NCBI GenBank assembly: GCA_903813345.2
Contig: CAIIXF020000005.1
Location: forward strand, 4,369,375 to 4,433,374
Origin: Owenia fusiformis
Lineage: Eukaryota > Annelida > Polychaeta > Sabellida > Oweniidae
DNA: 64,000 bases
Direction: 5' to 3'
The first letter of the stretch is position 1; each line of letters starts with the position of its first letter. This document shows positions 11,046-21,547 of this stretch, one piece after another. Position numbers and translations under genes: made by a program. The notes beneath the pieces are model-generated. The model was not told the DNA's origin and did not search any database. It saw only the letters and a program-made list of their open reading frames with translations.

Positions 11046-12402
11046 ATCACCAAGAAGTTGGCAGGAACTGCAGCTGGAACAGCAGCCTGGGCTACTGATG
11101 TGGGGGACGAGCGGGTGGAGAGGTATGTGAGGGAGATGATCTAAACAAATTGGTAGAGGGGCTGATGACAAGATATCGGTGTGCAGGTGTCAACCATCCA
11201 ATTGCCATGTATGTGGATCGAGATTGCTGCTCTTGCAAGGGAAGCAAAGTAAGTAAAATAATAGCCATTTTTTATAAATTCATCATGGAACCCAAAGGCT
11301 TCCCCATGGATTCCCACTCAGGGATACTTAATTGTTCCTGGCGTACAGTAAAATAAAAACCATGCCTACATTTTTTGATCTGAAATGACATAAGGAAAAG
11401 TTCTATTTCTTTACATTAAAAATATAATATTATCCTACCAAACATAATTCGGAGGGATATAGAGAAGCCATTCATTTGTCTGTCTCTGCATCCATTTGTT
11501 CGTTCATCTATCCAGGCTATAATTCAAATACAGTTGATGGATTCGGTTCAAATTTTATAGCCTGAGTGATACCTTATGGGTATAGGACATCTGCTTGAAA
11601 TGGAATTTTCTATAATATTATGTTCAAAATGATCATTGATTTGATAAAATATTGTTTGTGATTTTTAGTTGATTAAAACATTAAAGGGGTGTCAAACACT
11701 TAGAGGCGTACACTGTTTATTTTAAAGTGAAAGACATGTTCTACCATTGGCCAGAGCTCCATGTGCAGCTAAATATCTGGTACTTTATGAGGCAGTTAGC
11801 AGCGGGAGTCACCAGCGAAGCTCATGCTCTGTACCCATTCTTCATGGCATCAATCTTCACATAAATCTTTGAGTGGGATGCCACTGATGTAGCGCTTCTT
11901 AAGCAGAGCAAGACTGGCGAACTTGCAATGCGCTCTATTAGTGGTTTGTCTAATGATGATCTCACAGACATGATCTTCAGGAAAGAGCTGGTGAGGTATT
12001 GCCGACGAAGAACACGGGGCATTGATGAGATGAGGCTTCTGCTGGAGCAGCTAATCAAGACCCTTGACAGTGAACAGGACCATGACACTATGGGTGTACC
12101 ACTCTTTGATCATGATAAAATGACCAACATCTGGGAAGAGCAGCAGCGCCACCTGAGTTGCATTCAGGATCCAGAGGGGTTGAACCTGTATGTTGTAACC
12201 AGTCTGCTAATGCTGTCAACAGCTAATGCTGTCAACTTCCAGGCATACCTCCTCGAGGGGATCAGTCGATGGAACAAGGACCGGTCTGATCAGTTGTACC
12301 AGGTTAATGCTGCCATTGGGTTGATGTCTTATGACTGTGATTTCTTTCAGTGTTGCTGTACTTGGGACTGAGTTGGAAGGTGTCAACAGATCCTTGAGCA
12401 CA
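11046..12402 (+). pseudogene. Multicopy transposon-derived gene with YVDRDCC motif, broken
   Basis: A TGTCTTTAG acceptor opens a frame with ITKKLAGTAAGTAAWATDVG. After a stop (near 11144) and a phase change, GLMTRYRCAGVNHPIAMYVD-RDCC follows. After an intron-like gap (about 11251-11690) comes LNIWYFMRQLAAGVTSEAH, then an uninterrupted 147-codon frame (11928-12371) with CRRRTRGIDEM, HDTMGVPLFDHDKM, WEEQQRHLSCIQDP and FQAYLLEGISRWNKDRS. It closes with a GTAAGT donor. This order of blocks is that of a large uncharacterised family, many copies per genome in fish and invertebrates. The aspartates of YVDRDCC could be catalytic in an RNase H-like fold, which is inference. In-frame stops near 11144 and 11851 mark it as a pseudogene. 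Confidence 0.55.
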
Positions 12403-12403
12403 C

Positions 12404-12720
12404 TGGTAAGTCATCTACAAGTTTTCAGAAGTTCAAATATGACTTTACATTTAAGATTTGACCTTCAATGACCTATTCAAGGTCAAAGAAGGTCAAGAGG
12501 TATTTTTTCAACTTGCTTCAAATTGACCTTTTTTCAAAATCGTTTAGCAGTTCACAAACGTTTATATCTGACTATAGATTTGACCTTTAAGTTCTTAGAA
12601 GTTCTTTAGATTTAAGATTTCACCTTCAATGATCAGGGTCTGAAAGGTCTTTTTTCAACTTGCTCGAAATTGACCAGAAATTCTCAGAAATTCAAATGTG
12701 ACTTGGATTGGTGACATTTT
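12404..12720. repeat. Diverged ~165-bp tandem repeat with AGGTCA motifs
   Basis: ATTTGACCTTCAATGA/ATTTCACCTTCAATGA and TTTTTTCAACTTGCT(T/C)(C/G)AAATTGACC each recur once. AGGTCA-AAGA-AGGTCA at 12480-12495 forms a DR4-like nuclear receptor element within it. Function is not implied by sequence alone. Confidence 0.6.
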
Positions 12721-12969
12721 GCCTTGTTTGTCATGTTAATGCCTTGTTATTTGCATATACAGTAACACAGGTTTTATCAAAACCTGTATAGCATTTCCAA
12801 TTTTGACTTAAAGGAATGTTCATCCCGGTTGCAAATATTCTTTTATATTGTAGGTAATGCATATATGTACTTGGTTAGATATGATGTTTTGGTGAAATAG
12901 ATTGTTTTAACAATAAAAAACAAATATAAAAAATATTTTGTCTTGTTACATGTAAATTGAAAATCAGAT

Positions 12970-13122
12970 AGTTTTTAAGGGGTGTGGCTTATATATTGAC
13001 GTCATCGACTCTCCACATAGATCCTTATCTCATTGGCTGATCTGATGGCTGATAAGATAACAAACTTGCGCCGTCTGCGCATGCGTGAGACGCTACTGCC
13101 ATATTGAAAAAAAATTACAGCA
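12970..13122 (+). promoter_or_regulatory. TATA-less promoter with CRE, CCAAT and NRF1 sites
   Basis: Upstream of an ATG at 13123 lie, in order: a CACCC-type GGGGTGTGGCT (about 12979), a perfect CRE TGACGTCA (12997-13004), an inverted CCAAT box (ATTGG, about 13032), tandem GATAA motifs (13051-13060) and TGCGCATGCG (13076-13085), a strong NRF1 consensus. Such clustering within 130 bp is typical of a host housekeeping promoter and not of chance AT-rich DNA. The start codon context is CAGCAATGG. Confidence 0.6.
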
Positions 13123-13659
13123 ATGGATAATTTAGACGATTTAGAAGATGTTTTGGGAGATATTGATGAAACTTTTGGGGTTCAGGGATACATGTTTGAA
13201 CCGGAGTATACTGAGGATGAAATGAGACAGATTGAATTAGAGGAGGAAGATCGTTTGAGAAACTTGGAGCAAGAAAATCAAATCCCCGGAGTGTCTGATT
13301 TTTGTACTCTCATAAATCTCATAAATCTTAGATAAAAATTAAAATTGATATTTTACATTTTAATTTCAATTAACAAAAAATGTCAGTCCATATAGCCTAT
13401 ACCTGTTTACTGCTAAAGAACAATGAAAATAACAACACTACATGTATTGTTTTCCATGTTTTTCAGTCAGTCCAGACTCATGGCCTATCGACAGTTTGTA
13501 ACCTGGTCGTATTGTGGTAATAGGCTAGGAAAGAAAAATAGAGTGGTGATACCTGCTTGTGTAACATCACACATCAGAAGAAAATATCCAAAAGCTGAAG
13601 GAGAGTCGTATAGAGGATACAAAGATTTTGCCGAGACGGAAGATGATTTAGAAATGTAA
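13123..13659 (+). pseudogene. P2X7-like gene, shortened copy (two exons)
   Basis: Exon 1 encodes DDLEDVLGDIDETFG, YMFEPEYTEDEM and an acidic helix, like the N-terminus of P2X7-type ballast-domain proteins in invertebrates. After TTTTTCAG at about 13467, exon 2 encodes MAYRQFVTWSYCGNRLGKKN-RVVIPACVTSHIR and ends at TAA (13657-13659). This matches the family ending YRQF-x-x-W...LGK-x-NR-x-x-(I/L)PxC-x-x-x-IR. The cysteine-rich central part that binds zinc in P2X7 is missing; exon 1 runs into a stop (13333-13335) without a convincing donor. It is therefore a shortened or dying copy. No ion-channel segments are present. Such ballast-only proteins are multicopy in aquatic invertebrates and their role is unknown. 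Confidence 0.6.
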
Positions 13660-14337
13660 CCTGGATTGAGGTAATTACTTGTAAAGAATTGTTACATTAT
13701 TCACATTTGAAAGTATAACCAAGTCCAGCAACAAGATCATACCTGTAACTAAGTATAGGCCTACTATTTTTATACTAATTAATTATAAAGTGTCATATTT
13801 TTATTTTACATTTGTATCGAGAGTATCGAGTTACTCTTGCACTTGTCAAACTTTATCAGCGATATATTTTTGAAATAATGAACATATATCTGAAATCACT
13901 AAACACCTTATAAGTCGTGAATTTGACTTTAGCTAAAAAAAACAACCTAGATGTCTAGATCATTGCAACATGAAAATATATTTTACACAGTACATTTTTT
14001 GAATGTATATAACTCGAGTTTCCTGTGTATTTGCAGTTGGAGTATATGAACATCCTTGAAGCTACAGAAGCAATGAAAATGACCCACCTGGAAAGATTGG
14101 ACTCCTTCAACTGTACATAATTATAAATTATAAACACACAATCACATACATCTACAAGTTATCTCACAACTGTATAATAGAATCATCACATTGAGCTGCA
14201 AATTCAGTGTATATATGGGTCATAACTGTACAAAGTGTATATAATAATCATCCCATGGAGCTGAGAATTCAATGTATATATGGATCACAACATGATATAT
14301 CTTTGAAAATTTTCCAGGTACAGAACAACAACAAGAA
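13660..14337. repeat. Spacer with a ~70-bp direct duplication
   Basis: Near 14165-14225 and 14228-14290 the pattern TAATA(G)AATCATC-CAT-GAGCTG-(A/C)AA-TTCA(G/A)TGTATATATGG repeats once with several substitutions. The rest is AT-rich with no coding signal. Confidence 0.6.
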
Positions 14338-15179
14338 TTAGGGATACAGATATTTAAGTCCAATCTTGATATATTTGCATCTAGTGATTTAGATCTAGGT
14401 TGTACAGATGCAGTTGAACATCATATAAATACCACTGATGATAAACCTGTTATTCAACCTTTTAGGAGAATTCCCCCTAACTTGTACGAAGAACTTCAAA
14501 CACATCTACAGACATTGATGGATCGGGGCATAATACAACCAAGCAGTAGTTCTTATGCAAGCCCTATTGTCCTTGTAAGAAAGAAAAGTGGTCAACTTCG
14601 TTTATGTGTTGATTATCGATTCTTGAATGTTAAAATTACAGAGATATGTATCCATTACCTAGAATTTCAGAATCTATGGATGCTTTAAATGGAGCAGAAT
14701 GGTTTAGTTGCATGGATCTTCAGTCAGCTTACTACCAGGTTAAAGTTCATGAACCAGATATTCCTAAAACAGCATTTGTAACACCGTCTGGATTGTATGA
14801 ATATTTGCGAATGCCATTTGGGTTGAACAATAGTCCTAGTACTTATCAGAGATTGATGGAAGTTGCTTTTAGAGATGATCTATTTAAGCATGTACTCATA
14901 TATTTAGATGACATAATCTGCTATTCTAAGACTATTGATCAACAATTGACCAGATTAGAGTCTGTTTTTCAAACTTTGAAATCATATGGACTCAAATTAG
15001 AATTGAGCAAGTGTGAATTTTTCAAAACCAAAGTAACATATCTTGGTTATGAAATTTCAGCAGAAGGTATAAAACCTGACTCCAAAAAGATTGAAGCTAT
15101 CCAGAAATGGCCTCGTTCAACTAATTTAAAATCTTTACGCTCATATTTGGGCATGATAAGTTGGCATAGAAAAGAATAG
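14338..15179 (+). mobile_element. Ty3/Gypsy LTR retrotransposon fossil (reverse transcriptase part of pol)
   Basis: Recognisable RT blocks run in order: GIIQPSSSSYASPIVLVRKK, LRLCVDYRFLN, YPLPRI, WFSCMDLQSAYYQV, MPFGLNNSP, the catalytic LIYLDDI, then FLGY-type YLGYEISAEGIKP and the start of the connection domain. This is the canonical Ty3/Gypsy order. Protease, RNase H, integrase and paired LTRs were not found attached. The element is broken, with about one interruption inside the RT and loss of both ends. Retention of the RT motifs suggests moderate age. Confidence 0.9.
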
Positions 15180-15187
15180 ATTATAAT

Positions 15188-15245
15188 TCAAAAGGACCTG
15201 TGCTGAATAAGATCAGTCAAAAGGACCTGTGCTGAATAAGATCAG
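15188..15245. repeat. 29-bp tandem duplication
   Basis: TCAAAAGGACCTGTGCTGAA with its 9-bp extension is present twice back to back with no differences, just after the Gypsy RT fossil. It is recent replication slippage or part of that element. 15,246-16,195 holds no recognised feature. Confidence 0.9.
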
Positions 15246-16199
15246 TCAAAAGATGCGAAAAAATACTGCATCACCAGTACAAAGTCAAATTAAATCAACA
15301 CGGACTGAGAACCAGTTATACAAACAATGTACCAACGGTACAATACATCAAATATCTGTTGGACTTTTATAAATTCAAGGTAGGTAGTTTTCTCTTCATT
15401 ATTTTATTCAATTGCACTCTAAATTCAATAATTAAAGGATCTTACAACCCAATTATGCCTCATTTACATTACCATAATTTATGTACAACTGTCTGAAAAA
15501 TTTTAGTACAATATGACCTTGACACTTGGGGAAATCCAAGAGGCTTCCCTACTACGTCATTATTTCCTGCACTTCTTTAGGAAGTGAATATTTCTAAAAA
15601 CATTTGTTTATAATACATCAGACCCTGCTGTTAGTATTATACCTTGACATTAAATACTTTCATAGTATCTTAACCTTACCAGTTATTGGATTAATGCATT
15701 CCAATCATTCACATGCTTCAGCCGTGCACTTGGAATACAATCCAATAAATTTCAAATCCCAAAATTAAGTTCAAAACAAGTCAACAGACAATATATTCAT
15801 GATGATTGTCAATATCATGCAGGTTTCAACAATATCATTTTGTACTTACTATGATACTTACACATTAATTGTCAATTAAAAGCACAGTACATAAAATGAC
15901 ATGTGTTATTTGCTTTTTTTCAGAAAATGGCTTGTCAACATTTCTTCATGCCTTCTAAGCAAAACCCGCCATAGGAGGACACTACACCCAAATATCATGC
16001 AACATAAATCATACTTTCCCCAAGTATATAACATAAGGACACATAAACAGTACAACAAAAACCGAGACACAACAGTTTGCCACACATATGAAGTGCCGCT
16101 CCATATGATAAATCAAGTAATATCACGGATGACAAGATATGACAAGATCTGACAAGACATTGCTAGATCCATAATCACCCTGGATTATGTATCAGATAT

Positions 16200-16990
16200 C
16201 TCAATTCAATTTCAATTCAATTATTTATTTCATAATTCTTATATAATATACACTATAAAAACAAGCCGCTAGACACCCTAGTGGGTATATGTTGCGGTTT
16301 AACAGAAATCATTAAAATGACAACTAGACTACATATAAAAGAAAACACTTATATTATGTTACATGTAGGTATATAAAAATGGTATTAACAATTAATCTAA
16401 GGATGTACAATGTAAAAATGTTACAAAAATCGGGTACCAGTATAAAATCAACAGTATAGTATGATATCGGTATTATACATTATCGATAGATGAGTAGTTT
16501 TTTATATGAAGATTTGAAAATATTTAGAGTGGAGCATTTTTTAATATCATGTGGTAGAGCATTCCAAAGATTAGGACCCAGATAGCGAAGGGAAAGTTTA
16601 GAGCATTTAGGGATATGAAAATAATGCAATTGTCTTGTGTAACGATGATGAATATTAATGTTGATATCAAACAAGTCTTGAAATAGATTTTTTGGAAGAC
16701 TGGGGTGCTTATTAAAGATTTTGTACATGAACTGACCAGTACAATATCTGTTGACATCAAAAATATTTAATATTCTAAGATCTTTAAATAGGGGAGCGGA
16801 GTGAGAAAGTCTATCCTTATTTAAAGCTAGCCTTAAGAATTGTTTCTGCAGTTTAGGTAGACGATCATAAAATGATTTAAATGTGTTACCCCAGATTATG
16901 TTGCAATAATTTAATTGAGAGTGTATCAATGAGTAGTAAATTGTTTTGAAACTGTCTATTTGAAGTAGATGTTTAATGTGATAAAGAGAT
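16200..16990 (-). mobile_element. 5'-truncated LINE (CR1/Jockey-like), minus strand
   Basis: The minus strand encodes the LINE C-terminal region and ends near 16200 in a short-unit tail (ATTGAATTGAAATTGAATTG type) instead of poly(A), as in CR1-like elements. The 3' UTR is about 280 bp. The 5' end is lost inside the RT domain. It lies antisense to the Gypsy fossil upstream and may have landed in it. Confidence 0.8.
16480..16929 (-). CDS. LINE reverse transcriptase C-terminal fragment (149 codons)
   Basis: Blocks SQLNYCNIIWGN, LPKLQKQFLRLALNKDRLSH, PLFKDLRILNIFDVNRY and LRYLGPNLWNALPHDIK align with the LINE fragment at 5.4 kb in the same order, so both belong to one clade. The frame is open to its natural stop. 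Catalytic RT motifs are in the missing 5' part, so no polymerase activity is expected. Confidence 0.8.
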   Translation of the reverse strand: MIHSQLNYCNIIWGNTFKSFYDRLPKLQKQFLRLALNKDRLSHSAPLFKDLRILNIFDVNRYCTGQFMYKIFNKHPSLPKNLFQDLFDININIHHRYTRQLHYFHIPKCSKLSLRYLGPNLWNALPHDIKKCSTLNIFKSSYKKLLIYR

Positions 16991-17780
16991 TCAATTTCAC
17001 TATAAAACTATATTCACTATATCTCAGACCACTTCTCATATTAAAGGTATGTATTGTATGAATTAATGCTTTATTAACTCATAACATGTTTTACTGACAT
17101 ATTTCATAAAATATCATCAGTCCTTAAAATATCAAATGTTAGTGGATAGCAGTGTTATTTATTAATTATGACGATTTATTTATGTCAAATAGTCTTAAAA
17201 AGAAAGAATCATCAGTTAAATTTTATTCTGGGGAAGTCTGCATGGCTTAAACCATACAGTGGGGCAGTTGAATTTGAACACCTATTTAGAACAAAACCAA
17301 GTTGTGTTACAAGGGGGGAGTATTAGAATCAAAACATTTCTTTTATATATAATCCCAAGAAAAATGCCAATTTATTGGTAAAAAGTGTTTTTACTACACA
17401 GAATCTTGAGTAAAAAGGTGTTTAAGTAAGTTGGTTGTAGCTGTACTAAAATAAGTTTTTCTGGAAAAGTGTAGCATGAGGCAATAGTTTCTTTGTAGAG
17501 GTATTGCATAGATATGCCATCTTTACATTAAAAGTAAAATATTTAAGCACAATTAAGATGAAAATTGTTTTGTAGATTATATTATAAGAAGTTGAAACCA
17601 TTGGCCTAAATTTTATGAAAATAAGTGTGTATTGTTGATGATAATAATATAATAACTGTGACTAGTATATGCATTAAAATATTATGTAAACAATAGTTCT
17701 TATTATATTCAAAGCAACTGTTTTGTGCATTGTATGTGACAATGCAATATATATGATATAAATAAGTAAAATACAAATAT
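16990..17780. other. Spacer with a possible polypurine tract
   Basis: AT-rich. AAGGGGGGAG at about 17310-17319, followed by TATTAGAATC, looks like the polypurine tract and LTR start of a Gypsy element, but no LTR end or partner was found. Confidence 0.3.
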
Positions 17781-17789
17781 TCTTCCAGG

Positions 17790-18279
17790 TTAAAGGAGAT
17801 TCTGTTTGGTTTGAACCAGGGGCATCGGATATGGCCTACGGCGGTTGTATGCTCTTATGGTCCGGCGAATACACAGGTTCGTACTGGAGTCCCAGCGAGT
17901 TGATAGACTTGTATGGGGCAGCCATTTTATGGTGACTTATTGATGTGCGACGGTGGGCGTAATGTATGGACAATTTGCACCACAACGTAGATACCAGGAC
18001 GATATTAAGCCATGAGGCTCGTGTCGAAAGAACATTTGAGAATTTAAATGCCAAAAGAAGAATCAAGTAAAGAAGAAGCAGTAAAAGAACATTTGCAGGG
18101 CTAAAACAAAGAACAATTTTGAACGCATTTCGTGAACTACTACAAAGAATTTGTGTATAACATTATCAGCCCTTGTTGTGAATGTATCTCGTTAACCACA
18201 ACTACTACAAAGAATCGTACATACGTTACCAGCCCTTGTTAGGAATGTATCTCGTGAACAACAGAAAAGACTATGTGTA
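17790..18279 (+). other. Possible exon plus 65-bp tandem duplication
   Basis: TTCTTCCAG at about 17781-17789 opens a short frame with VKGDSVWFEPGASDMAYGG that stops near 17930; I do not recognise it. At 18134 and 18199 AACTACTACAAAGAAT...CAGCCCTTGTT(G/A)(T/G)GAATGTATCTCGT repeats once at 65 bp. The block is split from its right-hand continuation by the mariner-like insertion. Confidence 0.4.
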
Positions 18280-19371
18280 CGAGGGGTGATCCAAAAGTCT
18301 TGGACGTCCTGCTCTAAATTTTGTTGGTTTTTGATAAAATTACTTTAAACTTTCCAATAATAAAGAATAACATCTCAACTACCTTGTGTATTAATTTCAT
18401 GGAGAAATGATATGGTTTATGTAGTTTTCTAGATAGTTTTTATTACAGGGACCCTGCCACCCGGAATGGTATTCGCACATGACAACTTTCAGCCTTAAAT
18501 GTTGCCGCCATTTGACTTGTTTTGCAAGTCTTGAGCACTCTCTTTATTTGAATTTTGAATGTTAAACCATGTTAGTTTACTTACTTAGTTACAAGGCAAC
18601 CAGTTAATTGTGTTTTATATATATTGTCACATATAAAAATGGCCATATATGTCAAATTCTAAGATAATGACATCAGACAAGCAACCCTCATTCTGGTATC
18701 CTTTTTGCTCCAAAATGGCTGCTGAAATGCAGAACATGAAAGAAATAAAACTGGGACAAAGAATACTACAAGGCATTCTCACTATTATTGACCTTTAGCA
18801 GCTACTATATGCACGATACAGTCTAGATATGGCTCTGTGTGATTGTCTTCCTTTTCTCCAAGTTAGAAGGGGGGTTGAAAAAATGTTTTTTTATTCATTG
18901 GATGAGGTTAAGAGTGGCACTCCAGCACCATTTGTATCACATAAGGAATGGCGATTTCATAAATGTCTTCCATTCATTGGTAAAGCGGTATGAAAGATGT
19001 GTTCAAATTCATGAAAAATATGTTGAAAAGTAGGTCTTAATATGTGAAGATGATGATGGCAGATGACACTGAGATTGAAAATCGGAAATTCTCTCATATC
19101 ATGACTGGTGTTAGGTTGTGCACCTGCACCTAAAGTATTTGCCATATTATAACAGTTGTGACGTGATTTGCTATATTCAAATACCGTTCCGGGTGGCAGG
19201 GACCCAGTGTTAAAAAATACTTACCAAAAAGCTAAAATAAATTATTTTCTGTTGAAACTTATACACAAAGTTGTTAAGATGTTGCTCTTTATTATCTGAA
19301 AGTTTCATGCAATTATATTAGAAAATAGCAAAGTTAGAGCGGGGTGTCCAAGACTTTTGGATCACCCCTCG
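18280..19371. mobile_element. Mariner-like element with ~190-bp inverted arms, 1,092 bp
   Basis: Starts CGAGGGGTGATCCAAAAGTC and ends with its reverse complement GACTTTTGGATCACCCCTCG, flanked by TA on both sides (18278-18279, 19372-19373). The inverted arms are long: the AATAAAGA(A/G)(T/C)AACATCT core and CCCTGCCACCCGGAA(T/C)GGTATT (18451-18474; complement at 19179-19200) match too, so each arm is about 190 bp. TA duplication and CGAGG-type ends are those of Tc1/mariner elements. The roughly 700-bp middle has no transposase motif; the open frame at 18839-19033 is short and unlike any transposase. It is non-autonomous. Confidence 0.85.
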
Positions 19372-19373
19372 TA

Positions 19374-19723
19374 TATATGGGATACCACTATCAAAGACAT
19401 ATTTTTACCGGCCAGTGGAGTTGCAGCAGCTGTGGACTATATCTACGTGACCCTGATTTGAACTTTGCAGAACTTTAAATGAATAAAGAATTTTTAAATT
19501 AGACACTTTTATAAGGGGGTAGGGATATATAAATAAGTTATATGTAATTTGTTTTATAATTATGGTTATTTATTTGTTTATTTCTAACTACTTTAAATTA
19601 TCATTCAAATAAAACTATTCTGTAATTGTAAAAATGTGTGTGCAGAGACAGGTCCGGGCTGATAAAAATTTTCATTTTGTTTCATACATACATTATTGCT
19701 TGCTTTACTTAGAAGGGGGAGGG
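19374..19723. other. Spacer ending in a polypurine tract
   Basis: Contains two polyadenylation-like AATAAA motifs and ends in AGAAGGGGGAGGG (19711-19723), a polypurine tract immediately before the LTR. No coding signal. Confidence 0.5.
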
Positions 19724-20197
19724 TGTTGCCTTAGTTAGCTAATAATATAACCTAATGTTACCTAATGTCATATGCTTTTATAATTAAGTTGCTGGACTAT
19801 TATTGATTTTATATGTTGGCATTTGTGCTTTTAGTTAATGCATCTTTAGTCATAAATTAGAGCAGAATACATAGCATTCCTACGCCATTGCTGATTCAGT
19901 CTTGTGCAATCCTTGTCTAACCCCTTGTTTTATTATAGCTTCCAATCAATGTGCTAGAATATAGCTTTGCAAACCCTTTGCCCAAATAAGGAAACTCCTG
20001 TTTTATAACTAACCAATCACTACGCAATGCATACTAATATCCCTGTTAAGCTTTGGTCATGCTTGTAAGCTGGAGAATTAAGTTTAGTCAGTCTGGCCCG
20101 GTCTCTCCAAGAAAGAAGAGCTACATAATAAAACTAAGAAGATTAACTAAAGGTGTCGTGTTAGATGAAAAATACAATTGCTGAACAATTGACAACA
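19724..20197 (+). repeat. LTR (3') of an LTR retrotransposon, about 474 bp
   Basis: Begins TGTTGCC right after a polypurine tract and ends GACAACA, so the termini are inverted (TGTTG...CAACA) as in LTRs. Inside are a CCAAT box (ACCAATCAC, about 20009), GCATACTAATAT and an AATAAAACT polyadenylation-type signal near 20128. A polypurine tract upstream marks it as a 3' LTR. The body and partner LTR were not found, so the element is a fossil with most parts lost. Gypsy is most likely. Confidence 0.55.
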
Positions 20198-20521
20198 CTA
20201 ACGCATGTAAATTTTAAATAATAACACGTCAAGTTATGTGAATTATTTTGACTACTCATACAATAACATACACCTGTTATTTATATATATCAGGGACTCA
20301 GATTATCAATGTACAAAATGCATACCACTTTCAAGAGAATATGACATGATGTTGTTTCAAATTGTACAGTTAGTTGCTAATTGTTATTAAGTTTACAAAA
20401 TATCAGCAAAGAATTATGCAACAATTAAAAATGGCTGCCACTTCTTTCAAAATCACGCAAGATGTACTATATTTGTACAGTGATTACTGAATTACAACTT
20501 AGCTAATTTTCTTTAATTACA

Positions 20522-20725
20522 GCTACTAAATGTGCCATCAACAATGCCAGAACTGAAGGCATCAGCCACATGTTTGTTTGGAGAGGATATAAAGGTGATT
20601 TACAATGAGATTGGTGTTGTCGTCCCATCCATAACAGTAATAAGAGAAAATTATGTACTCATCTGTGGTGATAATGAGCCCTTCACACAATCCACCACAG
20701 CTCTCAGAGAATCTAGGCTTAGAGG
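20522..20725 (+). CDS. Putative internal exon, unassigned
   Basis: A TTTAATTACAG acceptor and GTAAGTTC donor bound an open frame containing LKASATCLFGEDIKVIYNEI, VVVPSITVIRENYVLICGDN and ALRESRLRG. The mix of beta-type hydrophobic strands looks like a folded domain, but I do not recognise it. The next candidate exon starts at 20891. Spliced, exons in phase 1 would stop at 20996-20998; the conserved frame of the next exon is another one. The gene model is therefore open. Confidence 0.35.
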
Positions 20726-20890
20726 TAAGTTCTTAATTGATCAATGTTTTGCTGACATGTACACATCATGATGTATTATGATTGTTTTGAAACGAGAAAA
20801 TTCACATTTTCACTTCTCCATGTGAGCACAGAACCCATGGTACTATTTATTAAATTTTGACAAGTATTAGAAATATTTGTTTCATTCTAG

Positions 20891-21222
20891 CTGCACGACC
20901 CGTATCACCTACCGGTAAATATTCCCAACCATATTCCCAACCAACTGTTCAACAGGCCATATCCAGCAACAACTACAGCTGCTCAAAGTGCTCTAATGAG
21001 TAACCCGAGGATGGGTCCAGGTATTCCGTCAACTAGGACTAGAAGACCTACCAGAGTCCAAAGTAATCCAACAAAAACAAAGGCAGAAAAAATGTACAAT
21101 AAGTCCCTCTGTATGGTAGAGTCAGAGGCAACTGCCGGTATTTCCTCCAGTAAATCAGTTGTGGCCTGTGCACAGTTTGACTATCTACTTTCTCATTCAG
21201 AGGAAACAATTACAGAAAAGGT
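20891..21222 (+). CDS. Putative exon of unassigned multicopy family F2
   Basis: Following TTCATTCTAG, one frame is open throughout (LHDPYHLPVNIPNHIPNQLF ... GPGIPSTRTRRPTRVQS ... VACAQFDYLLSHSEE) to a GTACTTAC donor-like site. The same frame recurs in an eroded copy at 30.48-30.70 kb (GMDPNIPSARTIRPPSN), which argues that it once coded. The region is basic and proline-rich, then acidic. The function is unknown. Confidence 0.4.
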
Positions 21223-21372
21223 ACTTACTGTTTGTTACAATCTCAATCTGTATTGAGGATATCCTATATTTATGAACGATATTATTCTATCCCAAAAGGG
21301 GTAACTATATCTGCAAGAGAGAGCACGTGAGCAAGAGAGTTGATAGAAATTGTATCATGAGTAAATCATGTG
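21005..21372 (+). repeat. Family F2 repeat, copy 1
   Basis: GGGTCCAGGTATTCCGTCA through GAATCATGAGTAAATCA-like sequence matches 30,490-30,850 along some 350 bp, both in the coding part and in the following ATCCCAAAAGGGGTAACTAT...GCAAGAGAGAGCAC stretch. Similarity beyond the frame shows the duplicated unit is genomic and not a processed copy. Confidence 0.7.
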
Positions 21373-21547
21373 CAGTAAAACCTGTCTAAGTGGAACACTT
21401 TGTTACCTCTAAAAAGTGTTCCACTTGGGAGGTGTTCCATTTATAGAGATTCATTTAACACTAAGTCAGTTAGTATTGGGACTCAAAAATGTTCCACTAA
21501 CAGAGGTGTTCCACTTCTAGTGGTGTTCCACTTTGCAGGTTTCAATG
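21373..21547. mobile_element. Pogo/Tigger-like MITE, 175 bp
   Basis: Starts CAGTAAAACCTGTCTAAGTG and ends GCAGGTTTCAATG with TA to the right (21548-21549); the left TA has mutated to TG. GTGTTCCACTT appears several times inside in direct orientation. It is the same family as 41,030-41,191 and more distantly 10,584-10,768. Confidence 0.75.

Noticed and set aside
17310-17340. Polypurine tract and LTR start (AAGGGGGGAG-TATTAGAATC)
   Set aside because: No matching LTR end, promoter or second copy could be found; too weak to annotate as an element.
18448-19205. A separate element nested inside the mariner-like element, with GGGACCCTGCCACCCGG ends
   Set aside because: The complementarity continues without a break from the outer ends through this block, so it is the inner part of one long inverted arm. 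No second target duplication was found.
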